A DNA stretch of 64,000 nucleotides. Source: Eutreptiella sp. 'Long Island Sound 2002' (lineage: Eukaryota > Euglenozoa > Euglenophyceae > Eutreptiales > Eutreptiaceae). The stretch is taken from NCBI GenBank assembly GCA_964036045.1, contig OZ038385.1, positions 36,116,063-36,180,062 on the forward strand. Direction: 5' to 3'. Under the pieces are notes generated by a model. The model saw nothing but the letters and a program-made list of their open reading frames with translations, did no database searches and was not told the origin of the DNA. Each line of letters starts with the position of its first letter. The stretch's first letter is position 1. The position numbers and the translations under genes were made by a program. Shown piece after piece: positions 28,037 through 39,030 of this stretch.

Positions 28037-28116
28037 TAGAGCGTTCGATCATACCCTAGTGGGTAGCAATGCAGGCTCTAGGGAGGAGGTCATGGGTTCA
28101 AACCCCACTGCCCCCA
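28037..28116 (+). other. tRNA-related (SINE-like) segment, copy 1
   Basis: TACCCTAGTGG at 28052-28062 resembles a pol III A box, and GGTTCAAACCC at 28095-28105 is a perfect B box with a T-loop-like stem. The acceptor stem does not pair, so this is not a functional tRNA. It is present at the same place in copy 2, so it predates the duplication. Confidence 0.5.
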
Positions 28117-28343
28117 AACTGTTTTTCCAAAGGTTTACGCTCTTGTCAGCTACTTTTGATGAATGCCCCTTCGAAGGGACATCATTCACGGTACATCACG
28201 CTGTTTCTAAAGGGTACCAGCAGTATGAACACCTTCTATGAACTGATGAGGAGGTTTTGTGAAGGTTTACACCATTTTCTGAGGTGATTTCAGGGTACTT
28301 TGAGCCTTTTTCCTTGGTCCTACTAGCTTAGCTAACTAGTACT

Positions 28344-29070
28344 GCAGGGGGGAGTAAGAAAAAGTCACTACCATGTCTTTCTTGGGGTACTTGATCCAGG
28401 CTACAGCCCCCCTTTTTGCCTAAGGAAGTGCTGAGACTAACACTTAAACATTTTTGTTTCTCTTATGAAGCTTTAAGTACACTTTCTCAGCAACTAGGGT
28501 TAAAACCCTAGCTCCCCCATGAAGTTCACCCCTACCACTCAAAGGAGCGGAGGTATCATCCCTCATGGAGGTTATACCGAAATAAAGTAGGCACTTCATG
28601 CCTTGGGCCTTGTAGGTTAAGCCTAGTGATCTCCCACCTCAGGACCCCTATACTCAAAGGTTTCTACTACTTATTGTGGTTTCAGATTGTAACTGTTTCT
28701 GAATTCAGTTGCTTGGCCAAGTCAATTCCTGTGTCTGGCCTAACTCCTATGCCCCAGATTCCTAACCAGCTCCATTTCATCCAAAAGAGTGCACATGAAG
28801 TGCTTGGTGCTATCCTGGAGGCCCGAGTCATGCCAGTTTTCACATAAAATCATTTGTTTTGTTTATAAAACCATTTGAGTTGCATATTTGATTCCTCATT
28901 TGTCTATGTGCAGCCCCTCTTTGCTTACAATGCTTTGATTTGGAAGAATACTATCACAATTCTGACTTTGATCCTGTTTGTGGTGTTCCTCGGTCGTGGA
29001 CTTTACCTTTTTGCAGTTTTGGGGAAACATCTTTTGAAAAGCAATCAAGGTTTTCAATATCAACATCAAG
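28344..29070 (+). repeat. Polypurine tract and LTR-like sequence, copy 1
   Basis: GCAGGGGGG (28344-28352) followed by AGTAAGAAA. Both position and bases resemble the R3 polypurine tract and LTR start (GGGGGGGG-AGTGAGATT), so 28353 onward is probably the R2 3' LTR. Homologous to 32605-33333. The right edge is uncertain (28.97-29.10 kb), because integrase-tail coding sequence of the second copy follows with no primer-binding site. Confidence 0.5.
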
Positions 29071-29781
29071 CAAGGGATATCAGAAAATCTTTCTGAACAC
29101 AAACAGTCTCTGGCTAACCAGGCTCGGACTAACCTGAGACACATTCGTGACCGTGAACTGAGCCGACGGAACCGCCTACGGCGACCTGCCAGCTTCAAGG
29201 TTGGTGACCTTGTTTTGGTTCACCGTTCACGCCTACCCTCCTGGCCACGTAACTGCCTACAGGACCCTTATTTTGGACCCTATTGTATCATCAGGATAGA
29301 TGGATCCAGGATCCATGTGAGGTGCAGTCCAGGTCTAGGTGGTGAACTGCTGTGTGCACCTAAACAGTTGAGGCACTATCACTCCCCTGACGATTTGTCT
29401 TGGGATGAGTGGTGCCTCAGCGACACTGAGGTCGAGCGTAAAGACCTAGAAAAAGCTGCCAGTCCAGAGGAGGCAGACGAACTCGAAGAGATGACTGCCG
29501 ATGAGATGGCAGTCGATGGTTACTACGTGGTTGCAGGTATTGCACGCCACGAGTATAAACAGGGCTGGAAATTCCTAACCCTGTGGGATGGCTATGGGTT
29601 ATCTGAGGCGACCTGGGAACCTATGTCAGCCTTCATACAACCAGATGGGAGTATCAACCCCGTCTTCCGCTCCTATCTCGTTGAGAACAACGAAGGGCAG
29701 CTATTAACCCGTGCTGAGACTCTTTCCCAGCGTAAAAGGAAAAACCAATTTCCCTGTGTCAGTCTACTGACTGTGTTCTAA
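29071..29781 (+). pseudogene. Integrase tail and chromodomain, second copy
   Basis: Reads G-I-S-E-N-L-S-E-H-K-Q-S-L-A-N-Q-A-R-T-N-L (about 29081-29143), then V-G-D-L-V-L-V-H-R-S-R-L-P-S-W, F-G-P-Y-C-I-I-R-I-D-G-S-R-I-H-V-R-C-S-P, an acidic spacer, and a chromodomain (about 29520-29690; G-Y-Y-V-V-A-G-I-A-R-H-E-Y, T-L-W-D-G-Y-G, A-T-W-E-P). Unlike the first copy the frame is unbroken from about 29081 to the TAA at 29779. A weak L-G-R-G-L-Y-L-F just upstream in another frame may be more of the integrase. No catalytic core is present, so this is a 5'-deleted element, labelled a pseudogene for that reason. Confidence 0.8.
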
Positions 29782-31092
29782 CCTCACAGGTGCAGTGAGC
29801 ACTCTTGTGCAGACGTGCCTGTGTATGGGTGTAAGAGCAGTTGTCACAGTTGCCCTGCATTGCATCGCAGGACAGGACCGTTAGCCCCCCGTGACAACCA
29901 CTCCCTGGCCGAAGGCCATTGGTTTTTCACAGACTACTGCTTACTGAGCACTGCACTGACCCTGTCTGTGCCCTGCAGACCCATGCCTATGGTTTCCAGC
30001 GTGGACCAGGTTGCCGCTTATCAGATTTGCAGCCCACCAGTGAGTGTATGCCTTGTTGACCATGTGTTGCATGGGGACTGCCCTGATGTAATGACCTTGG
30101 GGAGCCAACGAAGAACGGTGGCCTTCTACCCCAGGGGGGAATGACAAGCAAGGTGTTATGAGGCAAGGTGTGTCTTCCCTCCTCGGGGACAAGCGAGCCC
30201 ACAGTTAGGACCCCTGACTGGTCCAGACCCATGGGGTTCCACCCTTCCTTACAGGGTTTACCATACCCCTATGTGTGCTACGTATGTCTGTGTGTGTCTC
30301 ACTTCTCTCCCTGGCGTGGCTCCCGGAGACCGGGCTTCGCTGACGTCGGACCGAAGGTCCTAATCAGGTACTATTAGCACTCCTATGGCGCCCAATTTCT
30401 GTGCTGGCGCCTATCCTTGGGGGAAGACGGCAAAAGCCCTACCTACTAGAGGGGAGGGGTGGCCAAGTGTGCTAAGGGCATACAAAACGCCCATTTTTGC
30501 TAAGGGCCAAAAGCTAACGCACTCCCCTGCCCATGTGGAAAAGCACGCGGGACAGAAGACACCACTACACTACACTCACTAGCGCCAGCACCAGCCTTCG
30601 AAGGCAGAGTGAGCACTCATCACTTGCGCTCAACACCCGCCAGGCTTGCTGACCCTAACACCTACACACTCTACTGAGAGTTGAAGGCAATGAAGTCTCG
30701 GGTCCTACTGACCCTCCTGTGAGAAAGCAAGAGAACACAGCGCTACTAAGCGGCTGTGGCCTAACAGGGACGCCACTACGCGTTTCCCTGTCAGGGCTTG
30801 GAGGGAGGGAGTGCTCAGCGTGCGTGCACAGCGTGGATGGCGGTGAAGTCGGACTGCACTCACCACTCCTGGTTGAGCTGCAGTTATTTGTTTTTGTGAT
30901 CCGCGCAGCATATTTTAGCGCTGCCAAGAGGGACTGCACCAATTGCCCTTACCTTCCCACCTGTAAAGCAAAGGCCAATGACTGAGGTTCAAGACTGAGG
31001 AACCAAGACAGCCTCCACGTGTTATACGCTTCTCAGGCTGCCCTATAATACGCTGTTCCTGAACCTCAGTACAAGCAAGCAAGCTTAAGGAA

Positions 31093-31126
31093 CTCCACCC
31101 TTTCTCTTAAAGAACGTAGGGTGGAG
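31093..31126 (+). other. Stem-loop with compensatory changes, copy 2
   Basis: Arms CTCCACCC (31093-31100) and GGGTGGAG (31119-31126). The inner TTCT/AGAA pairing replaces TTCC/GGAA of copy 1, while the outermost inner pair (G-C in copy 1) is lost. The loop CTTA and the 3' spacer CGTA are conserved. Confidence 0.75.
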
Positions 31127-32295
31127 CCCCTGGGTAACCTAAACAAGAGTTATACCGTGCGCACTCCGCGTGGCCTACCCTTTAATGCGTCATATGCATG
31201 CACAAATATGCACAGGGTTCCCAATTTCTCCTTCTATCGCCTAATCTTACACAACCTAACCAATCAAAGCGTGACTCAACCAGGAGGTGAGCTCCTCCTG
31301 GGCTTACCTACCTTACCCACCACGCATCAGGTGAATGCCGAGAAAAACACGAGCGCAAAACAACCCTACGCGCTCCAACCAACCTACGGCGAAGTATAAA
31401 CCACCCTAAGCGATTAATGCACTGTGTGTCATGCATGCTACACTTGTCTTGTTTCCTGCAGAAAGCGGAGAGAGAGTGGCGCACTGCACAGCGCAAAACA
31501 AGCCTAACCGTTTTAAGCAACCCTACTTTAGCGCTACGGCTACACAAACACGAGCAAGCACTTTCTTTTCTTACCTGTGAAGAGAGAACAAGGGTGAATT
31601 GGGGTACAGGGAAAGCGCCACAGCGTGTGAATGCCTCAATTAGGCACATGCATCGCGAGCACAGCGCAAATTCTAACCCTACGTGCGCGCTGCGCGCTCC
31701 ATTTGCATCGCATACCTTTCATTCCTGTTTTGACCTGTGCAGAGCAGAGAGAGGAGAACCCGAACCCCCAACGAACACAGCGTTGACAACCCTAACGTTT
31801 TGACGAAGCAACCAGCACAAACGCAATGCATGCGTGTGTAATGACACTGGCATACCTGAGAGGTGGGTTGTCCACCTGCTCTGTGGTGTGGGTGGAGTTT
31901 GAATACTTTTCGCTAAAGTTTATAAAAATTTTGATGCAACTGTGCAAAAATTTCCTTTAGAACTTTAAAAACTACGGCTCATACCTTCTTTTTCAAAAGC
32001 CGTTTACGCTTGCGCAACCTTATTTTTGAAGTCCGCTTCCGTTGCGCTTGTCTGGGACTTTGAGTTTTGGTGTAAAAATGACGATTTCTCGCGTGATTTC
32101 GTCAATTTTTAGCGATTTGACTTCTTAAATCCTAACACCTTTCGCTAAACCGCAGCAATCACTCCCTGTTGGTTACATTTTCAATTTTTTTCAGCTCCTG
32201 GAGATTTGTGTCCTCCATTGGGAGTATTGCTCCGCCCTGGCCCTTGGTCAGGACGTTTACTAAAACGCTGTTTATGCAGCGATAGCCGTCCGCAT

Positions 32296-32376
32296 TAGAG
32301 CGTTCGACTGTACCCTAATGGGCGAGCATATGTGCTCTAGGGAGGGAGTCCTGGGTTCAAACCCCGCTACCCCCAA
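32296..32376 (+). other. tRNA-related (SINE-like) segment, copy 2
   Basis: A-box-like TACCCTAATGG (32311-32321) and an exact B box GGTTCAAACCC (32354-32364). The anticodon-like region differs from copy 1, but the boxes are kept. Confidence 0.5.
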
Positions 32377-32604
32377 AAATTTAACCACAAGTTTTCGTCA
32401 CACGCTGGCGACTTTTGAGGAATGCCCCATCGAAGGGACATCATTCACGGTACATTACACTGTTTTTCAAGGGTACCTACAGTGTCATAGGCTTCTATGA
32501 ACTGATGAGAATGTTTTTGGTAAGTTTAATGCATTTTCTGGGGTAATTTTGGGAATTTTTGAGCCTTTTTCCTTGGTCCTACTAGCTTAGCTAACTAGTA
32601 CTCC

Positions 32605-33333
32605 AGAGGGGAGTAAGAAAACGTCACTGCCTTGTCTTTCTTGGAGGGCTTGATCCAGGCCAAGCCCCCTTTAAAACCCTCTTGTTGATGCTAGGACTAA
32701 CTTAAGTATTTTTGTCACTCTTTTGAAGCCTTTAGTACACTTTCTCAAAGTAACTAGGGTTATAACCCTAGCCCCCCCATGAAGTTCACCCCTACCACTC
32801 AACTGAGCGGAGGTATCTTCCTTCATGGAGGATATACCGAAATAAAATAGGCATTTCATGCTTTAGGCCTTGGAGGTTAAGCCTAGTGGTCTCCCACCCC
32901 AAGACCCCTATACTCAATTGTTTCCACCACTTATTGTGGTTCTACTTTTTAACTGTTTCTGAATTCAGTTGCTTGGCCAAGTCATATTCTGTGTCTGGCC
33001 TGACACCTATGCCCCTCATTCCTAACCAGCACCATTACACCCAAACGAGTGCACATGAAGTGCTTGATGCTATCTTGGAGGCTAGAGTCAGTCCAGTTTT
33101 GATATAAAATCTTTTGTATTATCCATTTGTGATTGAATCTTTGTGTTTATACCTGCTTTGTCTATCTGCAGCCCTTCTGTGTTACACTGGATTTCAAACT
33201 ATTCATTGATTCGATCCACATCATGTTCTTGCTCTACTTGCTCCTTTGGTTTTGGGATTTCACCATCAAAAGCCTGCAGGATTTCATCAAAATCTATAGG
33301 GCACTAATCAAGGACATCTTTCTGTGCCTAGTG
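32605..33333 (+). repeat. Polypurine tract and LTR-like sequence, copy 2
   Basis: AGAGGGG then AGTAAGAAA from 32612, matching 28353 onward. Homology to copy 1 ends near 33180-33330, where sequence of another family begins. 33,334-33,436 holds nothing I recognise apart from a doubled GGCCATCGTGGCC palindrome-like motif. Confidence 0.45.
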
Positions 33334-33436
33334 TTGGCGGTACTTGCCCTGAGGCCATCGTGGCCTCTTTCCTCTGATTAGTGAGCTACCGCGCGCACGG
33401 TGGGCCATCGTGGCCGTGTTTGTTGGTGGCCTAAGT

Positions 33437-34195
33437 GACGCGTTCCCGTGGGGGGCCTGGCCACGGGATGCTGCGGTGACACGCACAGGCAAGCAGGCAG
33501 GCAAAGCACTGCGCTCACAGGGGCATCATTACGCTCGTGTCATGAGACAAAGCGTTTCAGGATCCTTGCCACTCTGCAACGAAGGAACAAAAGTATGTAC
33601 AGCAACACATCAGGATATGTACACATGGGGTTAAGACTGGACTGGGGTAAGGGCACCACAGGACAATAGACACTCAGTCCCAACTCATATCCCAATCCCA
33701 GGTCCGACCCTCTCAGTGGCTGGTGGGGGCGGGGGCTCAAACACAACCCATGCCCTACTCAGTCCGGACCCTGAAACCCTGCCAATAGGGGAGGTGTCTC
33801 GCCCAGCCACAGGCGAGTTCCTGGGAACCAAGGTGCTCCAAGGCCAACTGACAGTTGCTCCCCATGCTCCCTTAACGGCAGGTCCCAACTCCTCTCTGAG
33901 CCAGAGATATGGCCCCGCCATTATCCCCTAGGAGTTGGTAGCTGAAAATGGGCTGTTTCAGCCCAAACTGATATTAGCTCAAAAATCTGCAAAATTGACC
34001 CCTCGTCCGGATCCGCCAGAGGTAGGGACGAGGCAACTGACCCTATGCCCTTCGAGTACGAACACCCTGGAGCCCTCACCCAACCTGGTTCCCTCTGAGG
34101 TCCCGGCATCAGGGCACCAGGGGTTCGTCAAGTGGGGTCATGATGCCAAAATCGGCAAAATCGGCCGTCTCGGACGGCCGTCCAGGGTAGGAAAC
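33437..34195 (-). repeat. Leader segment of the A/B family, inverted copy
   Basis: Reverse complement of 45,840-46,591 with about 90% or more identity by eye. In B this lies in the leader before ORF1, so here it is a minus-orientation leader without the following genes. A stem-loop CGGCCGTC-tcg-GACGGCCG at 34162-34180 is specific to this copy. Confidence 0.8.
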
Positions 34196-35600
34196 CTTGG
34201 CGATATTGACGCGCCATGCCTTGATTCACAACCCTTGATACCTCCTTTGGTCCCATGCCCTGGGTTATGCCTTGCTGTCACACTGGCTGCTTGCTGTTCA
34301 TCGAGGGGATGAACACGCGGATGGGGCAGAAAGCAGCATGCGGTGCAAAGGGGGGGATCATGGATCGCACCAAAAGTTGAATAACTCCGGATGAGCCGGA
34401 GGAGCAAATACGAAACTCAATGGCGTTCAACCCTTGGTCATATGCTACAATATTCGCCTCTCATTCCTGGCTAGATCCCGTGCCCCATGGAGATATGGTA
34501 ATTCCAAAATGGCATACAATGGCAAAAACAGCGAAATTTGGCCAAAATGGCCCGCACTCATGATTCCATATCTCCATGGCCACGGCGAGGATCCTTTCAA
34601 CCAAAGATGCTATAGACACATGGGACTTAGGTCCCAATATATGCCACTTGCCAACCCTCATGGTCGCCTCTAGCTATTTTCCCCATTGGAGGGAAAGTGA
34701 TACACAAATGGGGCAGAATGGCAACATACCCCAAATTGGGTGACTCATAACTCTCCCATCGAGAGGAGAGGCCACATGGGGAAACACCCCATTCGATGCG
34801 GGTTTATGTGCCCTCTCCGAATTGCCCTTACCCTTGGTCAAGTGGCGCACGCAACCTCGGGGGTGAAATCAGGGGGAGAAGGAGTTTGTGGCCATTTTGG
34901 GCAAAACGGCCAAAATTCACCCAAAAGTGGTCCCTCCAAATATCGTATCTCCGTATCACAAGAGAAAGGAGCCTCGGGCTTTTGCATGGATGCAAACCGA
35001 AGCTTTGCTTCCCTTTTGCAACAAGGGTTGAGGTTCAAAGCATAATGGAAGCATTTTTAACACCTCAATCCTTGAAGCACACTATTTATGGGAAAAAGTG
35101 CATATATCAGCGATATTGGCATGCACATATCTTTGGGACCTTGAGGAGCAAAAATATGAGCAAACACTTTTGGAGTAGGCCCATAGTAGGTGCTTTCCAA
35201 TATGCACACTATGGTTAGATTGTCTCCGCCCACTCGTGTCATTAGTGCTTGCATACGAGCGCGTGTGCAAAGAGGCAATATGGCACGCGTGCTCACAAGG
35301 CGAAATTATATAAAATAGAAGACAAGGTTGTAAAAATCAACCAAGCCATCCACGATGTCCTTCGTGGTCTCTACTTTACATATTGCCTTGGTTCGAGGCT
35401 CAACTCCCCATAGGCTTCGAGTACGAGCCTCGGGGGTTTGGCCATTTTGGCCTAATTTTTGACCAAAACTTGCCCTCTTTCGAAAATAGAGTTTTGGTAC
35501 GCATTGAATTGCGTGGAGCCATCGTTGAGTTGGCTCGAAAAACGAAAATGGACTCGGGCTTTTGGTCTTGTGAGCATTGTGTTCGGTCATTAACGTTCAT
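34196..35600. other. Noncoding, quasi-repetitive A/B-family leader region
   Basis: No credible ORF. Short motifs recur in changing order: NNCCAAAATGGCNN and its complement, ATAACTC, ATATCTCC/GGAGATAT, and GAGGAG next to TCTCCCATC. A similar texture occurs at 44.9-45.7 kb in the opposite strand sense, so both are probably diverged versions of one region. Confidence 0.5.
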
Positions 35601-36251
35601 GCTCACAAGGCCACAAAGTTAGCGTTTGCGCACGCAAACGACTTGGGTTTGCGAGACTCATAGGCTGCCTAAAACACCGACATTGCCCGCTTCCCTATAC
35701 AAAGTGACATGCCCACGTGAAAGGGGCATGGATGAAAGGCATAGGGGGGGAATGTAGGGTTCCGTCCGAACTCATGGTCCTTGAGAACCATGAGTTCGAG
35801 CGATCGACGGAAAAGCTTGCGCGCTGATTTTCTCGAAAACGCAACGGCGAAAAATTCTGGTGAACTCACCAGATGAAAGTACATTAAATACCCTCTAGTT
35901 TCAGCCCTTAAGTTCTCTTAGAACCTCACAGGTACTCGAGAAAAGTTCATCACAAAACTCGCCACGGAGAAGCAACGAAGGCGCGCGAGCAGGCGACATC
36001 AGGCGGCGATTTCACGACAATTAGAAATCGCGTTAGAAATCGGGTATTTCACCGATTTCCGACTGAAAATCGCCTAAGACAATAAAGTTATGGTAATTCT
36101 ACATTGAATTAATATTTAGAAATCGGATTCCAGATCTCGCGGGTTAGAGAACAGGGATGTCCCGCTGACAGCCGGTGTCAACGGCTTCCGCACGGGTGTG
36201 ACGGCTCACAGGCCTCCGGGCCATGGGCCATAGGTTCTGGGTACCGCTTCA
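35601..36251 (-). repeat. Candidate LTR at the 3' end of copy A (minus strand)
   Basis: On the minus strand the A polypurine tract AAGGAGGGGGG (36252-36262) is followed at 36251 by TGAAGCGGTACCCAGAACC, the same start as the 594-bp repeats of B. After about 28 bases the sequence differs from B, so the LTR type has changed. The inner end is unknown. It includes hairpins at 35623-35640 (CGTTTGCG-ca-CGCAAACG) and 35767-35798. Confidence 0.5.
35767..35798. other. Perfect 12-bp hairpin
   Basis: CGAACTCATGGT, an 8-nt loop CCTTGAGA, then ACCATGAGTTCG. It lies in the candidate A LTR. It could act in RNA structure, termination or transposon ends; nothing in the sequence decides between these. Confidence 0.8.
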
Positions 36252-36262
36252 CCCCCCTCCTT

Positions 36263-37734
36263 AGAGCAAACCCTGGGGGGGGCTCGATAACACTCAAGCA
36301 TGGCAGCGGGTACCCAGGACCATTCCCTGAAGGGGGGGGGGTTTCATCCTCACTTCAGGCTGATTTGCAGGTTGGGCTGCCCAAATCCCACAGTAAGACA
36401 GGTACGGTGCTGTAGCTGTTAGTAACTGCAAGTATAGTATCAAGTATCAAATCCCGGGTCCTGGCGGCGATTGTTCGGCATCCAAAGGACCCGTTAACCC
36501 ATACCAGGTGCACCGGGTGCCGGCTGCGACGGTCACTACCACAGTGGCAGTGGCATACACGGCCAACATAGGCGTCACACGACGACCGAGGTGGTCCCAC
36601 AGGTCGAAAGCGACCACAAAGATCCATCAGGCTACCCCAGGCTTCCCAAGGCCGCAGGCTGGGGGAGAGTCCCCACGGGTCCTTCCTCGGGCGCACCATG
36701 TCCATATCCACGACGCGAGTCCAGAGTGGTACAGCCGAACGAGCTCCTCCTTAAGGGATTGGGCATGAAGGCCGTCTTTTCCCTCGCCCCATTACCACGA
36801 AGGCCATGCATGGGGGAGTCCCCATGCAGTATGGGCGGAGGCGTCGACTCCTCAAACCACCAGTTTCCCAGGCAGACTGGCCGAGGTCAGGACACCGGAG
36901 GTCGCCACCCGACTGCAAGTGCGTCTGCGAGTCGGTAGGCTCACACTGGGACTGACAGTGGCGGACCGCTTGCAGTGTAGTCAGGCAACTGGGCTTCCCG
37001 CCTGGCGCCATCAGGATCTCAGCACATCACAGCCACTAGGGCACACGGTATCACGGGCACTCAAACAGAAAAACCTGTACTTAGGTTCTGGTCCAGGCTG
37101 GACCTCAGTAAGAGCATGTACACGGCGACTCAAGGCGCTCTCGTATTCCGATTCGCATCCCTTCGGGGGGAAAAACAGTCCACATCTCAGTGATGGGCTG
37201 ATAACACTTAACATACAGATGCACATATCCTGGGGAACAGAAAAACAAGCAATAAGCGGGGTAATAGGCGTGTAAACACACTCTGGACAGAGCGCCAAAC
37301 CACGCCCCGGTTAGGATAAGGCATATGCAGGAGGGTGGACAGGAAAACGCCTGAGTTCAGGCCATATATAGTCTGCAGACACACGTAGACTGGTCTGGAT
37401 CCCGCAAGTGCCATGGGACCAGACCACACACCAAAAAATCGCAATGCCGATGACAGCGGCATCCGTTGCGCAACGTCGTATGGGCTTCAAGGCCCCAAGA
37501 GCTCAGAAAACATGAAGGTCAGTCGCCCTACCTTGTTTCCCAAGGATTCAGTAGGGGGGGAGTGACTAATAGAAGTGGAAGAGAGGGGCCATACTCCCCC
37601 GGATTCAGCAGGGGGGGGTTTATGGCCACTCTGATGGCAGGTCACCGGAAGATGAAAGAGAGCAAGCAAGTAAGGGACGATCCGTCGACCTCACAAGCGC
37701 TCAAGATGCATCAGGGGAGAGCTCAGGGCGATGA
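36263..37734 (-). other. Copy A 3' noncoding region
   Basis: Homologous to 56,226-57,704 of B. It contains no convincing ORF on either strand; the 100-120-codon frames are not conserved between copies. On the plus strand, G-runs after ATTCAGTA and ATTCAGCA (37,545-37,620) look like polypurine tracts but are on the wrong strand for this element. Confidence 0.7.
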
Positions 37735-39027
37735 TCAGGCGCCCCTGGCTGCAATCGCCCGGGTGAGTGCTGCCAAGTCCGAGACATGGATCTTGGTCTT
37801 GTGCTTGCGGATGTAGTCCATGAAGGGGGTGTTGATCCGCGGCACGAACGGAGAGACGGGTTCCCAGGTGTCGTGGGACGGCCCATAGCCTCGCCAACGA
37901 ACCTTGAACTCCAGGCCTCCGGGTGCCGAGGTGTTTGGACGCTGAGCCAGGATCTTCTCGACAGTATAGTCGTCCTGCTCAGCATAATCGTCGTCCGAAT
38001 CAGCCTCATGTGCGGCGTAGTCCAGGGACACATGTTGGCCACGGAGGTCGGGTTCCCGCACACGGAGTTGACTCTCGTGGCGCTCCAGGAACTGTCCGTG
38101 ACCCACCTTGATGCAGTAGGTGTCCTCACCAATCCTGCGGACCACCTCGCCGGGTGTGAACCAGGTTTTGGTGCGATGGGTGCCTATAGGGCGGGGTCTG
38201 ATCACCCACACCGGGTCTCCCACCCCAAACTTCTGCGCTGTCGAGCTCGGGGCGGACTTCTGACGCTCAGCATGCTCCTTCTCGAGCTGCTGGCGGATGT
38301 CCCGCGCCGTCGCCTCTTGCCTCGCGAAGAATTCCTTGGCATCCATGGCCATACCATCGCCAGACAAGGGAAGTCCCCGACCCAGGGGGTCCCTGCCGAA
38401 CAGAATCTGGTGAGGGGACAAACCACCCGGAGTGGGGGTGTCATGATGGGTCTTCAGAGCGGGCCACATCTCCTCAAACCAGTTCCGACGTGGATTGGTG
38501 ATGTGAATCTTGCGCAGCTTCTCGAACAGCTGCCGTCCAGCCAATTCAGCTCGGCCGTTAGACCGGCTGAGATAGGCGACGCTCTTGGCATGACGTATTC
38601 CCATGAGGGAACACATGGCCCTGAACCAGCCACCAGTAAACTGGGGCCCTCGGTCACTGCAAATGGTGCAGGGGATGTCAAAGACGATCAGCCAATGACG
38701 AATCATCATGACTGCCACTTCCTTGGCAAGCAACCCCTTTTTGCGTGCCGGAACGGCTACTACGTAGCCACTGTGGCGATCCACACAAAGAACCACACAG
38801 TCAAAGGTCTCCTTGCCAATGTGGACTTCGAGCATGGAGAAGACGTCCATGGCCACGCTCTCCATGGGCTGGTCAGGCACCGGAGTCCATTGGGCTTCCC
38901 CCTTGACATTCCGGTTATCGGGATTGCAGGCCTGACAGACTGAGCAACCCTTCCTGACCTTCTTGATGGCGGTGTAGAGATTGATCTGGTCGATCTCGAA
39001 CCGGCGCTGCATGTCAAGGGCTTGCTT
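37735..39027 (-). pseudogene. Copy A integrase and intact chromodomain
   Basis: Integrase: zinc finger Cys pair C-S-V-C-Q-A-C-N, core A-M-D-V-F-S-M, T-I-C-S-D-R-G-P-Q-F-T and N-G-R-A-E-L-A-G-R-Q (DDE). It is followed by the G-V-G-D-P-V-W-V-I-R-P-R barrel region and a complete chromodomain, D-Y-T-V-E-K-I-L-A-Q, F-K-V-R-W-R-G-Y-G, D-T-W-E-P-V, ending about 30 residues later at TGA. The frame is separated from RNase H by a nonsense TAG at 39028-39030 where B has AAG (Lys), just before the zinc-finger region. It is therefore not made as part of Pol unless that stop is read through. Confidence 0.9.
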
Positions 39028-39030
39028 CTA

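Larger units (their letters stand above)
25937..28343 (+). other. R2 3' noncoding region, first copy (2.4 kb)
   Basis: No convincing ORF. It is homologous along its length to 29,782-32,604, with many substitutions and small indels. It contains a covarying hairpin (26986-27025), a tRNA-like segment (28037-28116) and, near the end, CTAGCTTAGCTAACTAG just before a G-run. It would be transcribed as part of the element RNA. Confidence 0.65.
29782..32604 (+). other. R2-family 3' noncoding region, second copy (2.8 kb)
   Basis: Diverged copy of 25,937-28,343 in the same orientation, with extra material near 29.8-29.95 kb. No convincing ORF. The same hairpin (31093-31126) and tRNA-like segment (32296-32376) are kept in order. 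Confidence 0.65.

Noticed and set aside
28037-28116. Functional tRNA gene
   Set aside because: Boxes A and B are present, but the acceptor and anticodon stems do not pair.
35435-35452. GCCATTTTGGC motifs here and at about 45474 look like the core of the dinoflagellate spliced leader
   Set aside because: Only 10-11 bases match, the motif is palindromic and recurs in this AT-rich leader, and no full-length leader or repeated gene unit is present.
37540-37620. Two plus-strand G-runs after ATTCAGTA and ATTCAGCA resembling the R3 polypurine tract and LTR start
   Set aside because: They lie in the 3' noncoding region of minus-strand copy A, and the corresponding C-runs in B show no LTR beside them.
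37786-38943. 385-codon plus-strand ORF opposite the integrase of copy A
   Set aside because: Shadow of the real minus-strand gene; the corresponding antisense frame in B is shorter and broken.
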